A stretch of 22,885 bases of DNA from Oscillospiraceae bacterium (GTDB lineage: Bacteria > Bacillota > Clostridia > Oscillospirales > Ruminococcaceae). Shown here piece after piece: positions 16,650 to 22,885 of the stretch. A model generated the notes under the pieces. That model did no database searches and had not been told where the DNA came from. It was given only the letters and a program-made list of their open reading frames with translations. Location: positions 1-22,885 of the forward strand of contig JAHHUE010000023.1 in NCBI GenBank assembly GCA_020024155.1. Reading direction: 5' to 3'. Numbering within the stretch: position 1 is the first letter of the stretch; the number at the start of each line of letters is the position of its first letter. Position numbers and translations under genes: made by a program.

Positions 16650-17154
16650 TGAACATTCCCTCTATAACTTTTACTTTGATTTGTTTTGCTTCTATATCTG
16701 TTGATACAAGAAATTCATCAACAGCCGGAAACATATATTCTTTTCCATTTTTATCCTTTATTGTATATACATCACTTGCACCAAAATTATCAACAGCTAT
16801 AACTTCTCCAATTTCTTCGCTTGTTTCATCATTGATAACTGTACAACCAATAAGGTCTTCTATAAAATAAGTACCTTCTTCAAGTTCAATTTCATCACGG
16901 TCAATATATACTATTTTACCAATATAATTTCTTGCCATTTCAACAGTATCAACACCTTCAAACTTAATTATTACCATATTTTTATGGCATCTTACCTGCT
17001 CAGCATTCATTGCTTGAAAATGCATTTTATTTTTTTGAATATAAAAACGGTCAAATTCTTCCAAAAATTCAGGATAATCTGCCCAAGGATAAACCTTAAC
17101 TTCTCCTTTTATTCCGTGTACAGAAACAATTTCACCAGTTTGAATATAATTCAT
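16639..17154 (-). CDS. rimM: Ribosome maturation factor RimM
   Basis: Assists 30S subunit assembly and 16S processing by binding ribosomal protein S19. 171 residues. The N-terminal beta-barrel has GEIVSVHGIKGEVKV near residues 7-21. The C-terminal PRC-barrel part contains YFIEDLIGC and ends with MFPAVDEFL and VIEGMF. AGAGGTAT precedes the ATG. It is the first gene of a rimM-trmD operon with its own promoter, cut off from khpA by two + strand genes. Confidence 0.94.
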   Translation of the reverse strand: MNYIQTGEIVSVHGIKGEVKVYPWADYPEFLEEFDRFYIQKNKMHFQAMNAEQVRCHKNMVIIKFEGVDTVEMARNYIGKIVYIDRDEIELEEGTYFIEDLIGCTVINDETSEEIGEVIAVDNFGASDVYTIKDKNGKEYMFPAVDEFLVSTDIEAKQIKVKVIEGMFSED

Positions 17155-17199
17155 ACTAATACCTCTTAATATAACCTTAAAATATAATTATTCAATACA

Positions 17200-17229
17200 A
17201 GTATAACATTTATTTGTTGTATTTTGCAA
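17200..17229 (-). promoter_or_regulatory. Probable sigma-A promoter for rimM-trmD
   Basis: On the - strand: -35 TTGCAA (17229-17224, 4/6), 18-base spacer, -10 TATACT (17205-17200, 5/6). Start of transcription would be about 40 bases before the rimM ATG. Confidence 0.55.
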
Positions 17230-17241
17230 ATAATTATATGA

Positions 17242-17269
17242 ACTTATTTTTCTTCTTCTGCATATTATA
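17242..17269 (+). promoter_or_regulatory. Sigma-K-like promoter for the DUF11 gene
   Basis: AC at 17242-17243, 17-base spacer, then CATATTATA at 17261-17269 preceded by G, matching the sporulation sigma-K pattern (AC, 16-17 bases, gCATAnnnTA). Transcription would start near 17276, about 70 bases before the TTG start. No better sigma-A promoter was seen here. The motif is short, so chance is possible. Confidence 0.45.
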
Positions 17270-17285
17270 TTAAACAGAAGGATTG

Positions 17286-17299
17286 CGAACATTTGTTCA
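17286..17299. promoter_or_regulatory. LexA-box-like palindrome
   Basis: CGAACATTTGTTCA contains GAAC-N4-GTTC and agrees with 12 of 14 positions of the Gram-positive LexA box (CGAACRNRYGTTYC). It lies in the 5' leader of the DUF11 gene. By a rough base-composition estimate one such core match in a window of this size has a probability of about 0.2, so it may be accidental. Confidence 0.3.
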
Positions 17300-17343
17300 T
17301 AATCTGACACATACACAAATATAATTTAAAGGAGAAGATTACA

Positions 17344-18150
17344 TTGAGAAATTTTTTCACACAAACAGAAACAAATGGTAGAGACCAAATAACAAATACT
17401 GCATCTGTTCAAGGCTATTATGTAAGTATGCCAGGTGGCGACCCTATCAGAGTAACAGATGAAGACTCTGTTTCTATAAACTGTATTTTTGCAGATATAG
17501 AGAAAGAAGCAGATAAAGATAATGTAAATCCAGGAGACAGAATTAAATACACAATTACATTTAAAAATATGTCTAATACAGAAATGTATAATGTAAAAAT
17601 TGTTGATGACTTGCCATCAAGCTTATATCTTATTGATTCAAGCATAGTCCCTGCTCCACAATCAGGTGAAACTCTTGCAAGTGGTATTTCTGTGGGTTCT
17701 GTTTCTCCTAATCAGGAAAAAACTCTTACATTTTCTGCTATTGTAAACCAGAGTGTTACCAATGATATTGTAAACCGTGCCTATGCTGATTTTGAATTTA
17801 GAGACCAAAGCGGAGAATTTCATTCTGCATCAACACATATAACAAGTGTTACAACAACTGTTGGTGATGACGATGAGGTAAGTATTGAAAAAACAGCTGA
17901 TAAAGATTATATTACACATGATGGTGAAGAAATTCAGTTTACATTAACTGTATCCAACAACTCTCGTTACACTATCGAAGATGTTGTAGTAACAGATATT
18001 TTACCTTCCGGTCTTAAATATCTTGAAAATTCAACTATCATCAATAACAACCCACCTATCAACTCAAACCCAGCAGGTGGTATTTACTTTGGTACAATGC
18101 CTCGTGGCAGCATATATACAGTAAAATTCTCAGCAACTGTTGATTTATAA
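17344..18150 (+). CDS. DUF11 two-repeat protein, candidate spore-surface component
   Basis: 268 residues, about 29 kDa. Two DUF11 immunoglobulin-like repeats are visible: about 49-140, beginning DIEKEADKDNVNPGD with IVDDLPSSL, and about 180-268, beginning SIEKTADKDYITHDGE with VTDILPSGL. The N-terminal ~45 residues look like the last strands of a further repeat (TNTASVQGYY). There is no signal peptide, transmembrane segment or sorting signal, unusual for a family best known from cell surfaces. It starts at TTG, supported by AAAGGAG 9 bases upstream and by the lack of another early start. DUF11 proteins of similar mass are, as I recall, components of spore appendages in Clostridium taeniosporum; with the sigma-K-like promoter this suggests a spore-surface protein made in the mother cell. 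That role is inference. Confidence 0.8.
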   Translation: MRNFFTQTETNGRDQITNTASVQGYYVSMPGGDPIRVTDEDSVSINCIFADIEKEADKDNVNPGDRIKYTITFKNMSNTEMYNVKIVDDLPSSLYLIDSSIVPAPQSGETLASGISVGSVSPNQEKTLTFSAIVNQSVTNDIVNRAYADFEFRDQSGEFHSASTHITSVTTTVGDDDEVSIEKTADKDYITHDGEEIQFTLTVSNNSRYTIEDVVVTDILPSGLKYLENSTIINNNPPINSNPAGGIYFGTMPRGSIYTVKFSATVDL

Positions 18151-18174
18151 AAATTAGCTGCTGATTTATAAAAA
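18137..18174 (+). repeat. Short tandem duplication over the DUF11 stop codon
   Basis: Two copies of a 17-base core (18137-18153 and 18158-18174, 16/17 identical) at a period of 21 bases. The period is seven codons: the second copy is in frame behind the stop and would encode a near copy of the last residues (ADL, then stop). Confidence 0.7.
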
Positions 18175-18204
18175 ATAAAATAATATAAAATAAAAAGGTG
18201 CTAT

Positions 18205-18561
18205 ATGGAAAATTATACTAACATCGCCAAACTAAGCTATACAATAAATTGTGTTAACAAAACAATAGAAAGTAATCCATGTATTGTATATTATGATAAA
18301 TGCAATGATAATATTGCTGACATAATATCCGGAGAAATAACCTGTGGTATCAGCCGTAAAAAGTGGAAACTTTATGTTATTGAAGACCAAAGCAACTGGA
18401 TATGTCATTGTATAAGCGGAAACACAAATGACAAATTTTCTTTTGACATTGAACCAAATAAACAGTATAGACTAAAATTTGTATGTCAAAAAGGTTGTTG
18501 TCTATATATTGATAATTCATCTCAAAAAAGAATAAGTCAAATTGGTTTTAAGCAAGTATAG
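18205..18561 (+). CDS. Small cysteine-rich protein of unknown function
   Basis: 118 residues with nine cysteines spread along the chain, including CHC and GCC pairs. No zinc-ribbon spacing is obvious and there is no signal peptide. The first ~30 residues (TNIAKLSYTI then SNPCIVYY) follow the same pattern as the last strands of DUF11 repeats and the N-terminus of the upstream protein (TNTASVQGYY). The rest is strand-rich and unrecognised. AAAGGTG precedes the ATG. It lies 54 bases after the DUF11 gene on the same strand and before a bidirectional terminator, so co-transcription is likely. Cysteine richness would suit a disulfide-crosslinked coat or exosporium protein, but this is inference. 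Confidence 0.7.
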   Translation: MENYTNIAKLSYTINCVNKTIESNPCIVYYDKCNDNIADIISGEITCGISRKKWKLYVIEDQSNWICHCISGNTNDKFSFDIEPNKQYRLKFVCQKGCCLYIDNSSQKRISQIGFKQV

Positions 18562-18607
18562 CACCAATAAACGCCATTCATATCGCCTGTAAATTTTTAT
18601 ATAACTA

Positions 18608-18649
18608 AAAAAACCTTGTAAAAGCCATAAAACTTTTACAAGGTTTTTT
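18608..18649. terminator. Bidirectional terminator between convergent genes
   Basis: Perfect 17-bp stem (18608-18624 with 18633-18649) with an 8-base loop and terminal A6/T6 arms. It serves the + gene ending at 18561 and khpA, which ends at 18651 on the - strand. Confidence 0.9.
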
Positions 18650-18650
18650 A

Positions 18651-18884
18651 TTAGTCTATTTCTACAATTACTTTTTCGCCCGCTCTTGTAGCAGCAGCTC
18701 TCATAACTGTACGGATAGCTTTTGCAATTCTACCCTGTTTTCCGATAACTCTACCCATATCTTCAGATGCAACGGAAAGATGAAATACAATAGCACCATC
18801 TTCGTTTTTGTCACCGCCTGTAACGGATACAGCATCTTTATTTTCAACAAGGCCTTTTGCAATATTGATTAACAATTGCTCCAT
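18651..18884 (-). CDS. khpA: KhpA, KH-domain RNA-binding protein
   Basis: 77-residue single KH domain protein. The RNA-binding loop GRVIGKQGR (GKQG, about 47-50) is intact. KhpA partners with KhpB/Jag in other Firmicutes and influences cell division and small-RNA biology. GGAGGC precedes the ATG. It lies 16 bases after rpsP, the standard order, and is the last gene of the ylxM-ffh-rpsP-khpA unit because a strong terminator follows immediately. Confidence 0.94.
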   Translation of the reverse strand: MEQLLINIAKGLVENKDAVSVTGGDKNEDGAIVFHLSVASEDMGRVIGKQGRIAKAIRTVMRAAATRAGEKVIVEID

Positions 18885-18900
18885 TACAGCCTCCGATAAA

Positions 18901-19143
18901 TTAGATTATGTTATTTTTCTTCAAAAGAACTTTAACTGTATCTGTTGGTTGAGCACCTGTAGCAATCCATTTTTTTGCTTTTTCAGCATCAATTGAGAAC
19001 ATTGCTGGTTCTTTAGTTGGGTCATAAGTACCGATTTCTTCGATAAATCTACCATCTCTTGGGAATCTTGAATCTGCAACAACTACTCTGTAAAAAGGAG
19101 CTTTTTTAGCACCCATGCGGCGAAGTCTGATTTTAACTGCCAT
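18901..19143 (-). CDS. rpsP: 30S ribosomal protein S16
   Basis: 80 residues. The start MAVKIRLRRMG and YRVVVADSRFPRDGRFIEEIGTYDP pattern are diagnostic of S16. The ATG at 19143 follows a perfect GGAGG at 19152-19156. The frame opens five codons upstream, across the ribosome binding site, so the longer form is rejected. It lies between ffh and khpA. Confidence 0.96.
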   Translation of the reverse strand: MAVKIRLRRMGAKKAPFYRVVVADSRFPRDGRFIEEIGTYDPTKEPAMFSIDAEKAKKWIATGAQPTDTVKVLLKKNNII

Positions 19144-19226
19144 TTTAATTTCCTCCAAATAATATTGATTATAATTTTATTTTAATATATATATTAACTG
19201 TGAATTTAACAGATAATACCTGAGAA

Positions 19227-20552
19227 TTACATACCTCTCATCATTCTTGCGAATGCCTTAGGATTTTTTGTAACCTGTTTCATCATTTTCTGCATCTGCT
19301 CAAACTGTTTAAGCAAACGGTTTACTTCTGGAACTGTTGTTCCGGAACCCGCAGCAATTCTTCTTTTGCGTTTTGGGTCGATGATAGAAGGTTTTTCTCT
19401 TTCTTTTTTAGTCATAGAGTTGATAATAGCTTCTACTCTCTTTAATTCCTTTTCAGCTTTTTCTTCGTCTTCACTTTTAAGTGAGCCAGCACCAGGAATC
19501 ATGGAAAGCATACTGCTTATACCACCCATTTTATTAACTTGTTTTAACTGTTCAAGCATATCGTTCAAATCAAATTTATTGTTTTTGAACTTTTCTGCTG
19601 TTCTCTTGCTTGTTTCTTCATCAGCAACTTCAGCAGCTTTTTCTATAAGAGAGAGCATATCGCCCATACCTAAGATACGGCTTGCCATTCTATCTGGGTG
19701 AAATACTTCAAGGTCATCAAGTTTTTCACCAGTACCAATGAATTTAATTGGTTTTCCTGTAACTGCTTTAACGCTAAGCGCTGAACCACCACGAGTGTCA
19801 CCATCAAGTTTTGTAACAATTACGCCATCAAGACCAATTTTTTCGTTAAATTCTTTTGCAACATTTACAGCATCTTGACCTGCCATTGCGTCAATAACAA
19901 GCAAAGTTTCAGTTACATCAATTGTTTCTTTGATATTTTGCAACTCTTCCATAAGTTGACTATCAATATGAAGACGACCTGCTGTATCCAAAATAAGAAT
20001 GTCGTTACCGTAATCTCTTGCTTGGTTATAAGCTTTTTTAGCAATTACCGGTGGGTCTGTTTTACCAAGTTGAAAAACAGGTACACCTGCTTGACCGGCA
20101 ACAATTTCAAGCTGTTCAATAGCAGCTGGACGATAAATATCCAAAGCAGCTATCAAAGGTCTGTGACCTTCTTTTGCAAACATTTTAGCAAGTTTTGCAC
20201 AGTGTGTTGTTTTACCAGCACCCTGCAAACCACACATCATAATAACAGTTGGACCTTTATTTGCAAATTTAATTCTCTGATTTTCAGGTCCCATAAGAGT
20301 TGTAAGCTCTTCATTTACTATTTTTATAACCTGCTGAGCTGGTGTAAGGCTGCTCATAACTTCTGCGCCCATAGCTCTTTCGCTCACTGTGTTTATAAAG
20401 TTTTTAGCTACTGTAATATTTACGTCAGCTTCCAAAAGAGCAATACGCACTTCTCTCATTGCAAGTTTTATATCTTGCTCTGTAAGTTTACCTTTACTTC
20501 TAAGTTTTTTAAAAGCTCCGGCAAGTTTCTGGCTTAAACTTTCAAATGCCAT
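19227..20552 (-). CDS. ffh: Signal recognition particle protein Ffh (SRP54)
   Basis: GTPase subunit of the SRP, targeting nascent membrane proteins to FtsY. 441 residues. It has an N domain (1-95), then the G domain with GLQGAGKTT at 108-116, DTAGRLHID near 190 and TKLDGDTRGG near 248. The C-terminal M domain is methionine-rich (FEQMQKMMKQ, ending MMRGM) and binds SRP RNA and signal peptides. Ribosome binding site AGGAGGG. Only 1 base separates it from the ylxM stop, implying coupling. The SRP RNA gene is not in the window. Confidence 0.97.
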   Translation of the reverse strand: MAFESLSQKLAGAFKKLRSKGKLTEQDIKLAMREVRIALLEADVNITVAKNFINTVSERAMGAEVMSSLTPAQQVIKIVNEELTTLMGPENQRIKFANKGPTVIMMCGLQGAGKTTHCAKLAKMFAKEGHRPLIAALDIYRPAAIEQLEIVAGQAGVPVFQLGKTDPPVIAKKAYNQARDYGNDILILDTAGRLHIDSQLMEELQNIKETIDVTETLLVIDAMAGQDAVNVAKEFNEKIGLDGVIVTKLDGDTRGGSALSVKAVTGKPIKFIGTGEKLDDLEVFHPDRMASRILGMGDMLSLIEKAAEVADEETSKRTAEKFKNNKFDLNDMLEQLKQVNKMGGISSMLSMIPGAGSLKSEDEEKAEKELKRVEAIINSMTKKEREKPSIIDPKRKRRIAAGSGTTVPEVNRLLKQFEQMQKMMKQVTKNPKAFARMMRGM

Positions 20553-20553
20553 A

Positions 20554-20928
20554 CTAGCCCTCCTGTTCCGATAAGTCGTTAATTATGTTCATAATATCAT
20601 TAGCTGATTTTGTTATATCATCATTAGTTGTATATGAAGCTGAATTGTAATACGCAATGTTCTGAGCATAAGTTTTAATTTTGTTCATACCTTCCATAAG
20701 AGAATGATATTTTTCAGCAAAACCTACTTGAATTTCCAACTCAGTGAGAACATTTTCTCCTCTTTTGATTGCATCTCTTACACCTTGGCGTGTAATTCCA
20801 AAGTTATCAGCAATTTCTGAAAGTGAAAGGTCCATATTATAATATTGTTGCATCATATCTCTCTGCTTTTCTGTTAAAACATTACCATAAAAATCCAGTA
20901 AATATGACATCTCCAAATTCTTTGACAT
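20554..20928 (-). CDS. ylxM: YlxM-type helix-turn-helix protein, SRP-associated
   Basis: 124 residues. A sigma-like helix-turn-helix occupies about residues 15-65, with LTEKQRDMMQQYY and SEIADNFGITRQGVRDAIKRGE, the YlxM/p13 signature. The C-terminal half is helical. Members of this family are reported to modulate SRP function, and the gene is nearly always just upstream of ffh, as here. The start at 20928 is preceded by GGAAGAGGG. A second in-frame ATG six codons later has a ribosome site placed too close. It is first in the operon; ftsY is not upstream, unlike in Bacillus. Confidence 0.9.
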   Translation of the reverse strand: MSKNLEMSYLLDFYGNVLTEKQRDMMQQYYNMDLSLSEIADNFGITRQGVRDAIKRGENVLTELEIQVGFAEKYHSLMEGMNKIKTYAQNIAYYNSASYTTNDDITKSANDIMNIINDLSEQEG

Positions 20929-20975
20929 GTCCCTCTTCCTTTCTGTAAAGTTTTTTTGCTTTACACGACTTTTAT

Positions 20976-21004
20976 ATTATATTGTATGTAACTTTATTTG
21001 TCAA
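20976..21004 (-). promoter_or_regulatory. Consensus sigma-A promoter for ylxM-ffh-rpsP-khpA
   Basis: On the - strand: -35 TTGACA (21004-20999, 6/6), 17-base spacer, -10 TATAAT (20981-20976, 6/6). The transcription start near 20969 gives a ~40-base leader. That leader contains a 7-bp hairpin (20944-20950 with 20959-20965) just before the ribosome binding site. A perfect promoter suits a highly expressed ribosomal/SRP operon. Confidence 0.9.
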
Positions 21005-21129
21005 CACTTTTTATGTTATTTTGCATAAAGTTTTATCAGAATATTCTACAAAACAAGCTGTTTTATTCTATATATATTACAATATATTACAAATTTATAA
21101 TTAAAATTTAATAATATACTAAAATAATC

Positions 21130-21158
21130 TTTATTTTTTTATAGCTTTATGTTATACT
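21130..21158 (+). promoter_or_regulatory. Possible extended -10 promoter for the diacylglycerol-kinase family gene
   Basis: -10 TATACT at 21153-21158 (5/6) preceded by TG with one base between (extended -10). A weak -35, TTTATT at 21130-21135, lies 17 bases upstream. Start of transcription near 21165. Confidence 0.45.
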
Positions 21159-21201
21159 GCAAAGGTTATATAATCATTAAAATAACAAAAGAGGATAACT
21201 C

Positions 21202-22074
21202 ATGTATACATATCACATCTTTTATAATCACTTATCAAGAAGTAATAATGGAGAAAAAGAAGCACATAGGCTTGATAATATTTTAAAAGGTAACACTCTA
21301 TACTATTATAACTCTGACGATATTACTGACTATAAATCTTTTTTTGACAATATCCCTATTGACGATAAAATAATTATTTCTGGTGGCGATGGTACTCTTA
21401 ATTTCTTTGTAAACAGTATTGACCCTGCCCAGATAAAACAAGATATTTTATTTTTTGTTGCCGGAAGTGGAAACGATTTTGCTCATGACCTTGGCCGTAA
21501 AAAGTATTCTTATCCATTAAGCATTAAACAATATATTGTAAACTTACCAGTTACAACAGTTAACGGAGTGCAAAAAAGATTTTTTGACAGCACTTCATTG
21601 GGTGTAGACGCCTATGTTTGTGTTGAAGCAAACAGACTTAAATCTATTGGTAAAAAGCATATAAATTATGGCCTTATTGCATTAAAAAGTATTCTGTTTA
21701 ATTATAGCACTCGTGATGCAGTGGTTATAGAAAATGGTCGTGAACATCATTTTAAAAATGTTGTTCTTGCTATTACTAATAAAGGTAAATCTTTTGGTGG
21801 TGGTATAAAAATTGCACCAAACCAAAATAGAAACAGTGAAGATTTAACTTTAATTATTGCACATGGTTTGCCCCCTATAAAAGCAGTATACCTATTTGCA
21901 AATATCTTTTTGGGCAAACATTTAAGATTTAAAGACCATGTTTGTGTTTTTACAGGAAAAAACTTTTCTGTAAAATTTTCAGAGCCAACACCTATACAAA
22001 TTGATGGTGAAACAATGCAAAACATAACAGAATATTCTGTATCAGCTGAAACAAAAGAAAAAGTAACAAAATAA
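21202..22074 (+). CDS. Diacylglycerol/sphingosine-kinase family lipid kinase
   Basis: 290 residues of the DagK/YegS/LCB5 family, which phosphorylates lipid hydroxyls using ATP. In Firmicutes DgkB-type members recycle diacylglycerol left over from lipoteichoic acid synthesis. The nucleotide-binding loop GGDGTLN is at 61-67, followed by VAGSGNDFAHDLG (the GTxNDFA motif) near 89-101. The C-terminal half has GGGIKIAP and ends with PIQIDGE, typical of the second domain. No transmembrane segment. AAGAGGAT precedes the ATG. The exact substrate cannot be assigned, so no gene symbol is given. Confidence 0.88.
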   Translation: MYTYHIFYNHLSRSNNGEKEAHRLDNILKGNTLYYYNSDDITDYKSFFDNIPIDDKIIISGGDGTLNFFVNSIDPAQIKQDILFFVAGSGNDFAHDLGRKKYSYPLSIKQYIVNLPVTTVNGVQKRFFDSTSLGVDAYVCVEANRLKSIGKKHINYGLIALKSILFNYSTRDAVVIENGREHHFKNVVLAITNKGKSFGGGIKIAPNQNRNSEDLTLIIAHGLPPIKAVYLFANIFLGKHLRFKDHVCVFTGKNFSVKFSEPTPIQIDGETMQNITEYSVSAETKEKVTK

Positions 22075-22106
22075 AAAGAGAGAAGATTTACATCTTCTCT
22101 CTTTTT
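22073..22106. terminator. Bidirectional terminator between convergent genes
   Basis: Perfect 15-bp stem (22073-22087 with 22092-22106) with a 4-base loop and A5/T5 ends, overlapping the stop codon of the upstream gene. It serves both the lipid kinase gene and the zinc-ribbon gene ending at 22122. Confidence 0.88.
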
Positions 22107-22121
22107 ATTTTTAATTTATTA

Positions 22122-22697
22122 TTACATCATAGACAATGCTGCTATAATCACTGAAGCATATAGAAATGAAATAGCAATTGATAAAACAGCTGAAATAACC
22201 ATTATCACAATAACAGCTGTCAGATTTACGCCACCTTTTTTAAGTATAAACATTTCTTTGTTTGATGCATCCATCGTATTTGCCTCTTTTGAAATACCTT
22301 CAAGATGGTTCATATATATGTAGTTACCAAATATACCAAGCACAATATAGAATGCAAATGATAAATATGAACTTATGTATGATAATCCACCAGCAACAAA
22401 GAATGTCAAAACTGCGTATAGATACATTTTACGGTAAACAAACCACATTGCTGAGAAAAGGAATGCACCCCAGTTCCAAGATGTTTTCTTTCCTGTTTGT
22501 TTCATAATTTTAAATTTCGGAACATAGTATTCTTGTTTTTTCCCAATCAATCGTTCTATATCATAATCCAAAAGCATTTCTGAATTTGAATTTGAATTTG
22601 AACCTGAACCTGTTGTTGCTTCTCCAACTTTCTGTCCACAAGCTATGCAAAAAGTTGCATCATCTTTAATTTCTTTTCCACAATTTAAACAAAACAT
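22122..22697 (-). CDS. Zinc-ribbon membrane protein, DUF2628-like
   Basis: 191 residues. The N-terminal zinc ribbon is CLNCGKEIKDDATFCIACG with cysteines 3, 6, 17 and 20. A Ser/Asn/Gly-rich linker (27-39) follows, then a membrane region: NWGAFLFSAMWFVYRKMY (the DUF2628 signature), a hydrophobic stretch at about 92-125 and a last helix at about 158-185. Such proteins are common in Firmicutes, with no well-defined function. AAAGGAG lies 9 bases before the ATG. The gene is complete, but its upstream region is cut short because genuine sequence ends near 22769. Confidence 0.85.
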   Translation of the reverse strand: MFCLNCGKEIKDDATFCIACGQKVGEATTGSGSNSNSNSEMLLDYDIERLIGKKQEYYVPKFKIMKQTGKKTSWNWGAFLFSAMWFVYRKMYLYAVLTFFVAGGLSYISSYLSFAFYIVLGIFGNYIYMNHLEGISKEANTMDASNKEMFILKKGGVNLTAVIVIMVISAVLSIAISFLYASVIIAALSMM

Positions 22698-22769
22698 TAA
22701 GTAATAACTCCTTTAACTTTAATCTAATTTTTTTCATAATATCACATCCCTCGACCCTTTTTTGAATAG

Positions 22770-22885
22770 CTGTCACTTATACACACCTGACGCTGCCGAC
22801 GGGTAGCCTTGTGTAGTTCCCGGTGGCCGCCGGATCGTCAAAAAAGGTCTGGGCGAGGCGGTTTGTACACAGCTGAGCGAAAAGG
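22770..22885. other. Sequencing-adapter artefact: Nextera (Tn5) i5-side read-through
   Basis: From 22770 the sequence follows the Nextera transposase adapter as it appears in read-through. The Tn5 mosaic end and following 14 bases (22770-22802) match at 30 of 33 positions. An 8-base index slot follows (22803-22810), then the P5-side sequence (22811-22839, 23 of 29 matching) and A6 (22840-22845). The last 40 bases look like off-end noise. The composition shifts sharply to GC-rich. This is from memory of the adapter sequence. It is not genomic DNA and nothing biological should be annotated here. Confidence 0.93.

Noticed and set aside
21014..21034. Palindrome TTTATG / CATAAA upstream of the ylxM promoter as an operator
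   Set aside because: Six-base A/T-rich arms are expected by chance in such sequence, and no regulator is known for this operon.
22770..22788. Natural Tn5-type transposon end at the right edge
   Set aside because: The 19-base mosaic end is followed by synthetic Nextera adapter sequence, not by a transposase gene or inverted-repeat element.

Overview
The window is low-GC DNA with genes on both strands, AGGAGG-type ribosome binding sites, sigma-A-like promoters and many U-tailed hairpin terminators. It carries spoIVA, spoVM and a SipL-like LysM/SPOCS gene, so it most likely comes from a spore-forming, probably anaerobic member of the Clostridia. SipL is known from clostridial rather than Bacillus spore coats. 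The genus cannot be told from this sequence. The last ~116 bases are not genomic: they read as a degraded Illumina Nextera (Tn5) i5-side adapter, so this is an assembled contig running into adapter at its right end.

Layout. 82-2675 (+): aspartate ammonia-lyase and malic enzyme in one short operon, closed by a terminator. 2791-4479 (+): M3-family oligopeptidase with its own promoter. 4615-5688 (+): membrane-anchored protein of unknown function. 5734-8729 (-): a sipL-like gene followed 11 bases later by spoIVA. 8847-9943 (+): DUF1003 membrane protein and inorganic pyrophosphatase. 10035-11816 (-): aspS. 11980-15414 (-): uvrC, rsmD, coaD, a coiled-coil protein and a 22-codon spoVM that is easily missed. 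15473-15736 (-): HPr, with its own promoter and terminator. 15927-17154 (-): rimM and trmD, overlapping. 17344-18561 (+): a two-repeat DUF11 protein and a small cysteine-rich protein. 18651-20928 (-): ylxM, ffh, rpsP and khpA behind a consensus sigma-A promoter. 21202-22074 (+): diacylglycerol-kinase family protein. 22122-22697 (-): zinc-ribbon membrane protein.

How the genes fit together. Most of the window is housekeeping: translation, tRNA and rRNA modification, the SRP, DNA repair, CoA synthesis and amino-acid catabolism. Two themes stand out. First, three proteins of the spore-coat basal layer lie within about 7 kb: SpoVM (membrane anchor), SpoIVA (ATP-driven scaffold) and a SipL-like protein (SpoIVA partner in clostridia). 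Second, the conserved ylxM-ffh-rpsP-khpA-rimM-trmD gene order is interrupted by two oppositely oriented genes. The first, a DUF11 protein, has a sigma-K-like promoter and no recognisable export signal, so the pair are candidate spore-surface proteins. I see no CRISPR array, insertion sequence, phage gene, rRNA or tRNA, and no clearly new multi-gene system.
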